Of a DNA stretch of 64,000 bases, positions 27,673-34,483 are shown one piece after another. Source of the stretch: Sunxiuqinia sp965230765 (GTDB lineage: Bacteria > Bacteroidota > Bacteroidia > Bacteroidales > Prolixibacteraceae). Position numbers and translations under genes: made by a program. The stretch lies in assembly GCA_965230765.1 (NCBI GenBank), contig CBDDLR010000002.1, positions 558,001 through 622,000 of the forward strand. Direction: 5' to 3'. Within the stretch, counting starts at the first letter, position 1, and every line of letters begins with the position of its first letter. The notes under the pieces are model-generated. The model made no database searches, was not told where the DNA came from, and was given only the letters and a program-made list of their open reading frames with translations.

Positions 27673-28635
27673 TTAAATGCCACTTCCGTCTGAATAAAAA
27701 TCAGAAATGAATTCTGGCCTTCCAATATCTTCCAGATTATAAGGTGTTTTTTGATACACGTAATAGTTTAACCAGTTGGTAAAAAATAAGTTAGCTGCCG
27801 ATCGCCATTTCATAAGTGGCTTCTGGCTTGGGTCATCATCTGGAAAATAGTTTCTAGGTATTTCAATGGATAATCCTCTTTCTACATCTCGCTTGTATTC
27901 ATTGTTAAGCGTTTCCCTCGAATATTCTGAATGACCAGTAACGAAAATTTGTCTGCCGCTTTTGGCCATCAGCATATTTATTCCTGAATCTTTTGATTGT
28001 GAAACAATATCTAGTTTGTTTACTCCTACAATATCTTCAGCTCTAATTTCGGTATGTCTGGATTGAGGGACAAAATATTCATCATCAAAACCCCTGAAAA
28101 TAGGTAGTTTGTTGTCCGATACCTTATGTTTGAATACACCAAACATTTTCTTTTCCAAAGGATATTTTGGAACACCGTAAAAATGGAAAAGGCTCGCCTG
28201 GGCTGCCCAGCAAATAAATAATGAAGATGTTACATTCGTAGTTGTCCAGTCGAGTATTTCCTTCATTTCATCCCAATAAGTTACGTCTTCAAAAGGAAGG
28301 TGTTCAACCGGTGCACCAGTGATAATCATGCCATCGTACTTGTTGCTGCTTATTTTATCAAAAGTGGTGTAAAACATCTCCATATGTTCGGCAGAGGTGT
28401 TTTTATGCTCATGTCCCCTTATTTTCAGGAAATCAATCTCAATCTGCAGTGGTGTGTTTGATAGTAAACGAAGCAAATCTGTTTCCGTTGAAATTTTTAG
28501 GGGCATCAGGTTAAGAATCAGTAATCTCAGGGGACGGATGTCCTGATGGGTTGCTCGCGTTTTATCAATTACGAAGATGTTTTCTTTTCGCAACAACTCA
28601 ATCGCTGGTAATTTATCAGGAATATTTAATGGCAT
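27673..28635 (-). CDS. metA: Homoserine O-acetyltransferase (MetA family)
   Basis: A 320-residue acyltransferase activating homoserine for methionine synthesis. Catalytic C142 (FICWAAQA), H235 and E237 (TGHSEYS) fall exactly at the E. coli MetA numbering. Residue 111, which sets acyl-CoA choice, is Glu (TGAPVE) rather than the Gly of the succinyl-specific enzyme, so acetyl-CoA should be used despite the common 'succinyltransferase' label. The product O-acetylhomoserine is the substrate of MetY, encoded 60 bases upstream. The -7 box of its own promoter lies in a perfect palindrome (28662-28685). Confidence 0.95.
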   Translation of the reverse strand: MPLNIPDKLPAIELLRKENIFVIDKTRATHQDIRPLRLLILNLMPLKISTETDLLRLLSNTPLQIEIDFLKIRGHEHKNTSAEHMEMFYTTFDKISSNKYDGMIITGAPVEHLPFEDVTYWDEMKEILDWTTTNVTSSLFICWAAQASLFHFYGVPKYPLEKKMFGVFKHKVSDNKLPIFRGFDDEYFVPQSRHTEIRAEDIVGVNKLDIVSQSKDSGINMLMAKSGRQIFVTGHSEYSRETLNNEYKRDVERGLSIEIPRNYFPDDDPSQKPLMKWRSAANLFFTNWLNYYVYQKTPYNLEDIGRPEFISDFYSDGSGI

Positions 28636-28661
28636 AGTTCGTTCATTTTTTCTTATGAAAT

Positions 28662-28685
28662 CCCGGACGCAAATATACGCCCGGG
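28662..28685 (-). promoter_or_regulatory. metA promoter box inside an inverted repeat
   Basis: The plus strand reads CCCGGACG-CAAATATA-CGCCCGGG: two 8-base arms (one G-T wobble in RNA, one mismatch in DNA) around an 8-base centre. On the minus strand the centre is TATATTTG, an exact TANNTTTG -7 box, with the expected start near 28663. Binding of a dimeric regulator to the arms, or cruciform/hairpin formation, would block or mark the promoter. It has no T tract and is not a convincing terminator for metY. Confidence 0.6.
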
Positions 28686-28695
28686 AAATAAATCA

Positions 28696-30000
28696 TTAAC
28701 CAATATTTGACAGTGCTTGTTCAAAATCAGCTATAATATCATCGATGTGTTCAATACCTACTGAAACACGTAATTGCGATGGATAAACGCCAGCAGCCAA
28801 CTGGGCTTCTTCGGGTAATTGCTGATGTGTTGTTGCAGATGGCTGAATGATCAATGTTTTTGCATCACCTACATTAGCCAGGTGGCTCACCAGATCAAGG
28901 CTATTAACAACAGATTTTGCTGATTCAATATCGCCTTTTACGATAAATGAAAGTACACTTCCTGCACCTTTGGGCAAATACTTTTGAGCCAACTCGTAGG
29001 ATGGACTGCTTTTCAATCCCGGATAATTCACGCTTTCAACCTTAGGGTGTGCTTCCAGCCATTCAGCTAGTTTTTGGGCGTTTTCAACGTGACGTTCAAG
29101 CCGAAGAGACAATGTTTCCAGCCCTTGTGTTAACAGGAACGAATTAAACGGGCTAATTGCCGGACCAAAATCCCGAAGCCCTTCAACACGGGCTTTAATG
29201 ATAAAAGCAATATTGCCAAACGGGCCGTCAAAGTTAAAGATATCCCAGTATTTTAATCCGTGATAACCTTCAGATGGCTCGGTAAAACCAGGGAATTTAC
29301 CATTGCCCCAGTCAAAATTTCCCGCGTCAACAATTACACCACCGATACTTGTTCCGTGGCCTCCAATCCACTTGGTTGCTGATTCAACAACAATGTTTGC
29401 TCCATGATCAATTGGCTTGAACAAATAACCTGCTCCAGCAAATGTATTATCTACAATAAATGGAATGTTGTGTTTTTTTGCAACTTCGGCAATTGCATCA
29501 AAGTCAGGCACAACAAATCCAGGATTCCCAATTGTCTCCAGGTAAATGGCCTTGGTTTTTTCATCAATCAATTCTTCAAAAGAAGCAGGTTCAACATCTT
29601 TTGCCAGCCTGGCTTCGATCCCTTGTTTTTTGAAAGAAACGGTAAACTGGTTGTATGATCCACCATACAAATAAGGGGAGCTCACAAAATTATCGCCCAG
29701 ATCAAGAATGGTGTTGAAAACCAGAAATTGGGCAGCATGTCCTGAGGCAACAGCCAAAGCAGCTGCACCGCCTTCCAGCGCAGCAATGCGTTGTTCAAAC
29801 ACATCCTGGGTTGGGTTCATTATGCGGGTGTAAATATTTCCAAATTCTTTTAAAGCAAATAAGTTGGCGGCATGGTCCGCATCGTTAAACACGTATGAAC
29901 TGGTTTGGTAGATGGGGACCGCCCTCGATCCGGTAGTTGGATCCGGTTCTTGCCCTGCATGCAGCTGCAGGGTTTCAAAATTTAACTTTTTAGTAGTCAT
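28696..30000 (-). CDS. metY: O-acetylhomoserine sulfhydrylase (aminocarboxypropyltransferase)
   Basis: A 434-residue PLP enzyme of the Cys/Met metabolism family that makes homocysteine from O-acetylhomoserine and sulfide. The start LNFETLQLHAGQEPDPTTGSRAVPIYQT and the PLP lysine in VESATKWIGGHG are typical of MetY rather than MetB. It lies 18 bases downstream of the aspartokinase-like gene and 60 bases upstream of metA, so the operon covers aspartate activation (if the kinase is active), homoserine acetylation and sulfhydrylation. Confidence 0.95.
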   Translation of the reverse strand: MTTKKLNFETLQLHAGQEPDPTTGSRAVPIYQTSSYVFNDADHAANLFALKEFGNIYTRIMNPTQDVFEQRIAALEGGAAALAVASGHAAQFLVFNTILDLGDNFVSSPYLYGGSYNQFTVSFKKQGIEARLAKDVEPASFEELIDEKTKAIYLETIGNPGFVVPDFDAIAEVAKKHNIPFIVDNTFAGAGYLFKPIDHGANIVVESATKWIGGHGTSIGGVIVDAGNFDWGNGKFPGFTEPSEGYHGLKYWDIFNFDGPFGNIAFIIKARVEGLRDFGPAISPFNSFLLTQGLETLSLRLERHVENAQKLAEWLEAHPKVESVNYPGLKSSPSYELAQKYLPKGAGSVLSFIVKGDIESAKSVVNSLDLVSHLANVGDAKTLIIQPSATTHQQLPEEAQLAAGVYPSQLRVSVGIEHIDDIIADFEQALSNIG

Positions 30001-30018
30001 TGTAATTTATTTAAAGGG

Positions 30019-31350
30019 TTAAAAAAATATCTTATGAATTTCCTGAATAGCTTTTACTTTGTCTTTTTCATCAACAATCAGGTAGCTTACCAGATCTGAG
30101 GCACCTGAACCACTTAGTAGAACATTGATTTTGTTGTTAGCAACAGCCGTAAATAGTTTGGCAGAAATGCCATGATGAGCCTGCATGCCGTGCCCAACAA
30201 TTGCTATCAATGATATTTTTTCTTCAATTGAAAAATTACTTACTGAAGGAAGCTCTATTTGATCGACAATATTTTGTGCTTCTTTTACCGATGATTTATC
30301 AATAATGATGTTGATGCTGGTTTGTGCAGTGATAACCGATCGTATATTAATTTGGTGTTGACTAAAAGCAGTTGTTACATTCGATAAGATACCAGGTTTA
30401 AAACCTACACCAGGTCCATTCAGTTTAAGAATGGCAATATCATCGCTATGCGCAACACTTTTTACAACTTCCTCAGCAATAATGCTTTTTGAGTTGATCG
30501 TAGTTTTAAGGTTTTTAACTCCATCTTTCAATTCGAAAACCTTAATTGGAATGTGCTTGTCAATCAGTGGTTCAACAATTCGTGGATGCACAGAAGACTG
30601 ATTAAAGTACGAAAGCTCTGACGCTTCCTGATAGGTAAGGCTTTCAATGTATTCTGCATTTTCAACAATCTCGTCGTTTGCAGTTTTAAATGGTCTTCCT
30701 ATTTGCCACAATTCCAGTGCATCTAATCCAAAAATTAAGGTTAGTGCAGAGGCAGTATAATCGGCAGCCCGCTTTCCCAGACGGGCAATCTTGTTGTCTT
30801 CTGTAAGACCGTATGAGCCGGGGATTAAATCAATTTTTGACCAGCTAAACTGGTTGATGCTCTTTTTCGATTCCTCAATTAAAACACTGGCATTTCCAAA
30901 TTCACTGGTCGCTTTCAACCCAAATTCTTCAGGAAGTGAAATAGTAGATGCTAATTCATTTTCAGCAAGAACCTGTTGCAGTAGTGTAGTTGTAACACGC
31001 TCTGAGAAACTGATAACAACATCTTGCAGGGCTAATGAAAAATCACCTGTATATTCAATCCCTTTCAATAAGGTTTCAAGTTGGGTAAATTCCTTGTTTA
31101 TCAGTTCGTTTCCTGTTGAGAAGTATTTGTGGTCAATAACATTTTTTAGTTGATTGATTATTTCTTCGCTTTTAAGTCTGCCTAGTTTTAGTAACTCCAG
31201 ACTTTTTGTGAGTATATCCTGTACTTCAGAAATGGATGAAACAACAATGATGTGGTTTTCTGATGTTGATTTCAGAATGTTAACCAACGATTGGATTGCC
31301 TGTGAATCCTTGATGTTATTTCCTCCAAATCGTACGACACAATTTGGCAT
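30019..31350 (-). CDS. Divergent aspartokinase-like protein
   Basis: A 443-residue amino-acid kinase with two C-terminal ACT domains (about 290-443, with KLNGPGVGFKPGILSNV and LIAIVGHGMQ). I use ATG 31350; the longer frame would run through a leader hairpin. It is unusually diverged. The start CVVRFGGNNI has Arg where aspartokinases have the catalytic Lys of KFGGTS; GKRAADYTA replaces G-R-G-G-S-D-Y-T-A; and the TDVxGIxTxDP loop reads QIGRPFKTANDE. It could be a weak or altered kinase or an ACT-based sensor. It heads the metY-metA operon. Confidence 0.85.
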   Translation of the reverse strand: MPNCVVRFGGNNIKDSQAIQSLVNILKSTSENHIIVVSSISEVQDILTKSLELLKLGRLKSEEIINQLKNVIDHKYFSTGNELINKEFTQLETLLKGIEYTGDFSLALQDVVISFSERVTTTLLQQVLAENELASTISLPEEFGLKATSEFGNASVLIEESKKSINQFSWSKIDLIPGSYGLTEDNKIARLGKRAADYTASALTLIFGLDALELWQIGRPFKTANDEIVENAEYIESLTYQEASELSYFNQSSVHPRIVEPLIDKHIPIKVFELKDGVKNLKTTINSKSIIAEEVVKSVAHSDDIAILKLNGPGVGFKPGILSNVTTAFSQHQINIRSVITAQTSINIIIDKSSVKEAQNIVDQIELPSVSNFSIEEKISLIAIVGHGMQAHHGISAKLFTAVANNKINVLLSGSGASDLVSYLIVDEKDKVKAIQEIHKIFF

Positions 31351-31405
31351 GATGAAAAAATTAAAATTGAATAAAATGGAAAATTTGACTCTTGGAAATG
31401 TTACC

Positions 31406-31438
31406 GCCTTCAATCAATAGAGCATATTGAAAGAAGGC
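31406..31438 (-). promoter_or_regulatory. Hairpin at the leader-peptide stop codon (candidate attenuator element)
   Basis: In the minus-strand RNA, GCCTTC-ttt-CAAT-atgctct-ATTG-att-GAAGGC folds into a 6+4 bp hairpin whose first base is the last base of the leader UAG. A competing 6-bp pairing, CAATAG (31438-31443) with CTATTG (31415-31420), uses the stop codon itself and cannot coexist with the main hairpin. No U tract follows directly; a U-rich stretch lies about 40 bases on, before the kinase ATG. Ribosome position on the Met codons could select between the two folds. Confidence 0.5.
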
Positions 31439-31533
31439 TATTGCATAAACATAGACATAGAAAGCATAACAAATACAATACAGCTCATTGATTGAGTTGC
31501 GAGGGATTGTTTGTATGTGTTAACGTGTGTCAT
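31438..31533 (-). CDS. Met-rich 31-aa leader peptide
   Basis: A 31-codon ORF (ATG at 31533, TAG at 31440-31438) starting about 13 bases after the predicted transcript start. Six of the 31 codons are ATG, and four fall in the last nine (VMLSMSMFMQ, positions 22-31). This codon clustering just before a stop and a hairpin is the mark of amino-acid attenuators such as those of his, trp and leu operons. Downstream lie an aspartokinase-like gene, metY and metA, so a methionine sensor is the natural reading (inference). A caveat is that the Met run comes from a TATG-rich stretch, which could arise by chance. Confidence 0.6.
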   Translation of the reverse strand: MTHVNTYKQSLATQSMSCIVFVMLSMSMFMQ

Positions 31534-31552
31534 GTTTTGCTTTTTGCTGTTG

Positions 31553-31560
31553 CAAACCTA
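31553..31560 (-). promoter_or_regulatory. -7 promoter box for the methionine operon
   Basis: Minus-strand TAGGTTTG matches TANNTTTG. It predicts a transcript start near 31546, giving an unusually long leader of about 195 bases before the aspartokinase-like ATG, into which the Met-rich ORF and hairpin fit. Confidence 0.55.
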
Positions 31561-31637
31561 TATAATTTTCTGAAGAAACAAAATTTATTTAGAAAAAGTT
31601 TAAATTGTTTTATTGAAAAGTTAAAGAATAAAAAAGA

Positions 31638-31786
31638 GGATGTCCAAAAAGTAAGCATTATTGTGTATTTTATGAAATTCAGTTTTACCCTAACCCTGAA
31701 AAGAGACTGAATTTCAACGACTTCTCTTTAGGGAATGTAAGGGTAAAAGTCGTTGAAGGAGCAGATAAGGTACTTTTTGGGCAGCC
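31638..31786. repeat. 149-bp MITE-like repeat, copy 1
   Basis: The ends are 16-base imperfect inverted repeats (GGATGTCCAAAAAGTA ... TACTTTTTGGGCAGCC). The interior has nested inverted repeats (TTTTACCCT/AGGGTAAAA and TTCAACGAC/GTCGTTGAA), so nearly the whole element can fold. A second copy of identical length is at 53836-53984. No transposase frame is present. The terminal sequence resembles IS ends of the IS1182/IS5 sort (from memory, unverified), which would supply the transposase. Confidence 0.75.
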
Positions 31787-31815
31787 TTTTGTATGCTAGC
31801 AGACCTTGTTTTCAA

Positions 31816-32544
31816 CTAATAAACCGGGTGTTCAACTTGTTTGAAGCTGAACTCAATGAATTCATCATCAACCGGTAAAAATAATTTGATGTATGTGGCA
31901 TCCGGGTTGGCAGGAAAAAATACTTTGCCCTGCATTGAATATTGAGGTTCGAGTGTGGTTTTACGTATTGTTGAACTTTTCCAAACCCCGAGTAATTCTG
32001 AAATACTTTGGGCTTCAAATTTGCTTTCCAGCATCATATCATCTACTTCTTCAAACATGTGAGTGCGAAAATGATCATTGTTTGGATTGTCATCAGTTGC
32101 AGTTGCAGCAGCTGTTGCAATGTCAATCCCCAAAGCCATCAGGCTAATACCAAGGCGGTTTTTTTGCATGGCCTCATTTCTCGAAAGATCTTCTTCCATA
32201 GCAAATATTTCTTCTTCCGGATCAACAGCTTTTCGTTTAACGGTGAGCGCATGTAATGAATCATTGAGTGCCTGGCACCTGAAATTAACAGGGTCAATCA
32301 GAATTGACATATTGGATCGGTTCACGATATTAAAATCAAACCAGTATTCATTGTCCTGATACTGATCAAAAGCTACTTCGAAGATAATCCCATAAAGAGA
32401 ATCGGATACGAAATTTTGTCCATAAAGCCATTTGTTGCCTTCTTCGGTAGGCTTAAGTTTTATGATGCTCTGAGGACCGGCACACGATTGGAAAAAGACG
32501 ATTGCTATGAATGCCAGCAGCGAAAGGGTAACATTTGTTTTCAT
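31816..32544 (-). CDS. Hypothetical lipoprotein, 242 aa
   Basis: A lipoprotein with lipobox FFQSCAG near residue 22; not recognised as a named family. The mature part looks beta-rich (WFDFNIVNRSNMSILIDPVNFRC), with a helical acidic stretch in the middle (DPEEEIFAMEEDLSRNEAMQKN), and ends in another beta segment. ATG 32544 is chosen because a -7 promoter box lies 27 bases upstream; the longer frame begins upstream of it. Location is probably the outer membrane facing the periplasm. Confidence 0.75.
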   Translation of the reverse strand: MKTNVTLSLLAFIAIVFFQSCAGPQSIIKLKPTEEGNKWLYGQNFVSDSLYGIIFEVAFDQYQDNEYWFDFNIVNRSNMSILIDPVNFRCQALNDSLHALTVKRKAVDPEEEIFAMEEDLSRNEAMQKNRLGISLMALGIDIATAAATATDDNPNNDHFRTHMFEEVDDMMLESKFEAQSISELLGVWKSSTIRKTTLEPQYSMQGKVFFPANPDATYIKLFLPVDDEFIEFSFKQVEHPVY

Positions 32545-32571
32545 CTGGTCAATTGTTTTCTGTTTTCGTTT

Positions 32572-32579
32572 CAAACGTA
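32572..32579 (-). promoter_or_regulatory. -7 promoter box for the 242-aa lipoprotein
   Basis: Minus-strand TACGTTTG matches TANNTTTG; the start is predicted near 32565. It supports ATG 32544 and separates this gene from the tcdA operon upstream. Confidence 0.5.
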
Positions 32580-32600
32580 CCAAAACCTGTGCCAAAACAA

Positions 32601-33317
32601 TCAGTTTTTCTGCAAATCACGGATAACCACCGATGAACAAAAACAACCAAAAATGGGGGGCATGTAGGAAATGGTTCCAACAGTTGATTTTTTGTTTTGC
32701 GATTCTTCCAGTTTTACCCGTTTTGGATCAACGTCTTCAGGCGAAAAAACAACCTGCACACCTTTTCTGATTCCCAGTTTGTGCAGTCTTTTGCGGATTA
32801 CTCGCGCAAGTTTGCAATTGTAACTTTTCGAAATATCGGCAACTTGTACCAATGCGGGATCAAATTTACCGCCTGCACCCATTGAGCTGACGATGGGCAG
32901 TCCGGCTTGTACGGAATGGTAGATAAGGAAAACTTTCGGTGCAAGCGTGTCAATAGCATCAACCACATAATCATATTTAGCGTCATGAAGGATTTCTACC
33001 ATGCGCTCATCCTTCAAATATACATTAACAGTGCGAAGTTCTAGATCAGGGTTAATATCCAAAAAGCGTTCGCCGAGCACTTCTGCCTTTGGTTTACCTT
33101 CATTGCTTATTAATGCCGGAAGCTGTCGGTTTCGGTTTGTTTTGTCAACCACATCGCCATCAACGATGGTCATCTTCCCAATTCCGGCACGGCACAACTG
33201 CTCTGCTGCATATGCACCAACTCCACCAAGCCCCACAACCAGCACATGTGCTGACCGAAGCTTTTCCAGTCCTTCTTTCCCCAGCATTAATTTTGTCCGT
33301 TCCTGCCACTTAGCCAT
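32601..33317 (-). CDS. tcdA: tRNA t6A37 cyclising dehydratase (ct6A synthase)
   Basis: A 238-residue ThiF/E1-like enzyme. VVGLGGVGAYAAEQL is the ATP/nucleotide-binding loop, followed by DGDVVDKTNRNRQL and DAIDTLAPKV. It converts N6-threonylcarbamoyl-adenosine at position 37 of ANN-decoding tRNAs to the cyclic ct6A form. Its start overlaps the end of the TatD-like gene by 8 bases, so translation is probably coupled. CsdA/CsdE-like sulfur partners are not seen nearby. Confidence 0.9.
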   Translation of the reverse strand: MAKWQERTKLMLGKEGLEKLRSAHVLVVGLGGVGAYAAEQLCRAGIGKMTIVDGDVVDKTNRNRQLPALISNEGKPKAEVLGERFLDINPDLELRTVNVYLKDERMVEILHDAKYDYVVDAIDTLAPKVFLIYHSVQAGLPIVSSMGAGGKFDPALVQVADISKSYNCKLARVIRKRLHKLGIRKGVQVVFSPEDVDPKRVKLEESQNKKSTVGTISYMPPIFGCFCSSVVIRDLQKN

Positions 33318-33969
33318 GCGTAAATACTTCTTTGAAATTACTAAAAATGGTTTCCATTAACTCTTCAACCGATTGTTGAAGTTTTTGCGCTGCAAAAATA
33401 TAAATTGTTTCAATTGGCGTATCACTTTCATCCGTTTCGAAGAATAATTTTTCAACGGGAATAAGCTTGAACGACTCAGGCAATTTGATTTGATCTTTCA
33501 GAATACTAGCGCCAAATGAAAAATAAAAACCGTGTGGCAAAAGTTGTTCTGTGGTTTGCTTGTTGCCACTGAAACCATGCATTATCCATGGAACTGTTGA
33601 GCGTGTTTGTTTTTTTATCCGAATCAAATCCGGGTAACTTCTTACAGCATGAATGATTAATGGTTTTTGTGTTTTTTCTGCAATGGCTATTTGTTTCAGA
33701 AATACCACTTCTTGTTTTTCAATTGGTGTGTTGATTGCCCTGTCCAAACCACATTCACCAATAGCCAGTACATTGTTAGACTTAGAGAGCAATTCAACTC
33801 TTTCAACCATTTTGTTGTTGTCGAAATCCTCAATATGCCAAGGGTGAAAACCTGCAGAATATAGTTTGTTCGTCTTTGAGTTCCATTCATCCTGAACCAA
33901 ATGATTGACCAACTCAATGTGATTTGGATTAGAGCTTTTATGTGTGTGTATGTTTACAAACTTGCCCAT
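33310..33969 (-). CDS. TatD family metal-dependent hydrolase
   Basis: A 219-residue TIM-barrel hydrolase, a little short for TatD (about 255-265). Metal ligands are visible: NIHTH near the N terminus, AIGECGLD, IIHAV, IMHGF and ETDES. Family members are DNases, and one branch (DTD3 of cyanobacteria) removes D-amino acids from tRNA. It overlaps tcdA downstream by 8 bases and the ThrRS-editing gene upstream by 16 bases, which suggests a tRNA-related job for this member (inference). Confidence 0.85.
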   Translation of the reverse strand: MGKFVNIHTHKSSNPNHIELVNHLVQDEWNSKTNKLYSAGFHPWHIEDFDNNKMVERVELLSKSNNVLAIGECGLDRAINTPIEKQEVVFLKQIAIAEKTQKPLIIHAVRSYPDLIRIKKQTRSTVPWIMHGFSGNKQTTEQLLPHGFYFSFGASILKDQIKLPESFKLIPVEKLFFETDESDTPIETIYIFAAQKLQQSVEELMETIFSNFKEVFTHG

Positions 33970-34367
33970 ATTCTTGCCAGAGAGTACCCAGGTGCATCGA
34001 TTTTAAGGTCTAGAAAATACCCAAAAGGGGTTTGCATAGTGGTGAATTCCGCATTTTGGAGGCGTATTTCAGCCAGGTCAAACAACTCTTTCGTGTATTC
34101 AGCAGAAGCTTTTGATTCGGATAAATGAGCAAAAGAGTGCAGGATTACATTCTTTGTATTGTTTTTTCTGGCTGTCCATTTAATGTGGTTAACCAGCTTC
34201 TTTTCGCGGCTTTTAAGGTCTTTCTCTTCGTCTGATTGTTCAACCTGAATAAAAGCCAATATGGCTTTAGTGCACGTTTTCCCTTCTGTAATTTCCGGAG
34301 CATCATCCAGGTTCTTTTCTTTTGGAACGTAGCTAAATTCGTTCACATACATCACGAGTACCTTCAT
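33954..34367 (-). CDS. Free-standing archaeal-type ThrRS editing domain
   Basis: A 137-residue protein matching the N-terminal editing domain of archaeal threonyl-tRNA synthetase: MKVLVMYVNEFSY at the start, NVILHSFAHLSESKAS in the centre and TTMQTPFGYF then GYSLARI near the end. That domain has the D-aminoacyl-tRNA deacylase (DTD) fold and removes serine wrongly attached to tRNA-Thr. Here no synthetase is fused, so it would act in trans. It is the first gene of a three-gene overlapping operon with the TatD-like and tcdA genes, under a -7 promoter box 24 bases upstream. Confidence 0.85.
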   Translation of the reverse strand: MKVLVMYVNEFSYVPKEKNLDDAPEITEGKTCTKAILAFIQVEQSDEEKDLKSREKKLVNHIKWTARKNNTKNVILHSFAHLSESKASAEYTKELFDLAEIRLQNAEFTTMQTPFGYFLDLKIDAPGYSLARIWASL

Positions 34368-34390
34368 TATTTTCTTTAGGTAATTTTCCC

Positions 34391-34398
34391 CAAAAATA
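34391..34398 (-). promoter_or_regulatory. -7 promoter box for the ThrRS-editing/TatD/tcdA operon
   Basis: Minus-strand TATTTTTG matches TANNTTTG, predicting a start near 34384 and a 17-base leader. It is divergent from the box of the secreted protease 55 bases away. Confidence 0.55.
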
Positions 34399-34451
34399 TA
34401 ATGTTTTGTATAAAAATGCGTTATTTATGAGTTTGTTACGGTAAAATGATT

Positions 34452-34459
34452 TAATTTTG
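34452..34459 (+). promoter_or_regulatory. -7 promoter box for the secreted protease
   Basis: TAATTTTG matches TANNTTTG and contains the TTG at 34457 that opens the longest frame of the protease. That TTG therefore lies upstream of the predicted transcript start (near 34466), and the GTG at 34484 becomes the likely start codon. Confidence 0.55.
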
Positions 34460-34483
34460 AACCGAGTCAGAAAAAGGATTGTT

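Noticed and set aside
28662..28685. Intrinsic terminator of metY
   Set aside because: The hairpin has no T tract on the metY side and its loop is an exact promoter box, so a promoter or operator role fits better.
31351..31546. SAM riboswitch in the long leader of the methionine operon
   Set aside because: No conserved core of SAM-I, SAM-II or related classes could be recognised; the Met-rich ORF with its hairpin explains the leader better. A covariance-model search would settle this.
31492..31710. 72-codon plus-strand frame upstream of copy 1 of the 149-bp repeat
   Set aside because: It runs antisense through the leader ORF and promoter and into the repeat, and has no start signal or recognisable protein features.
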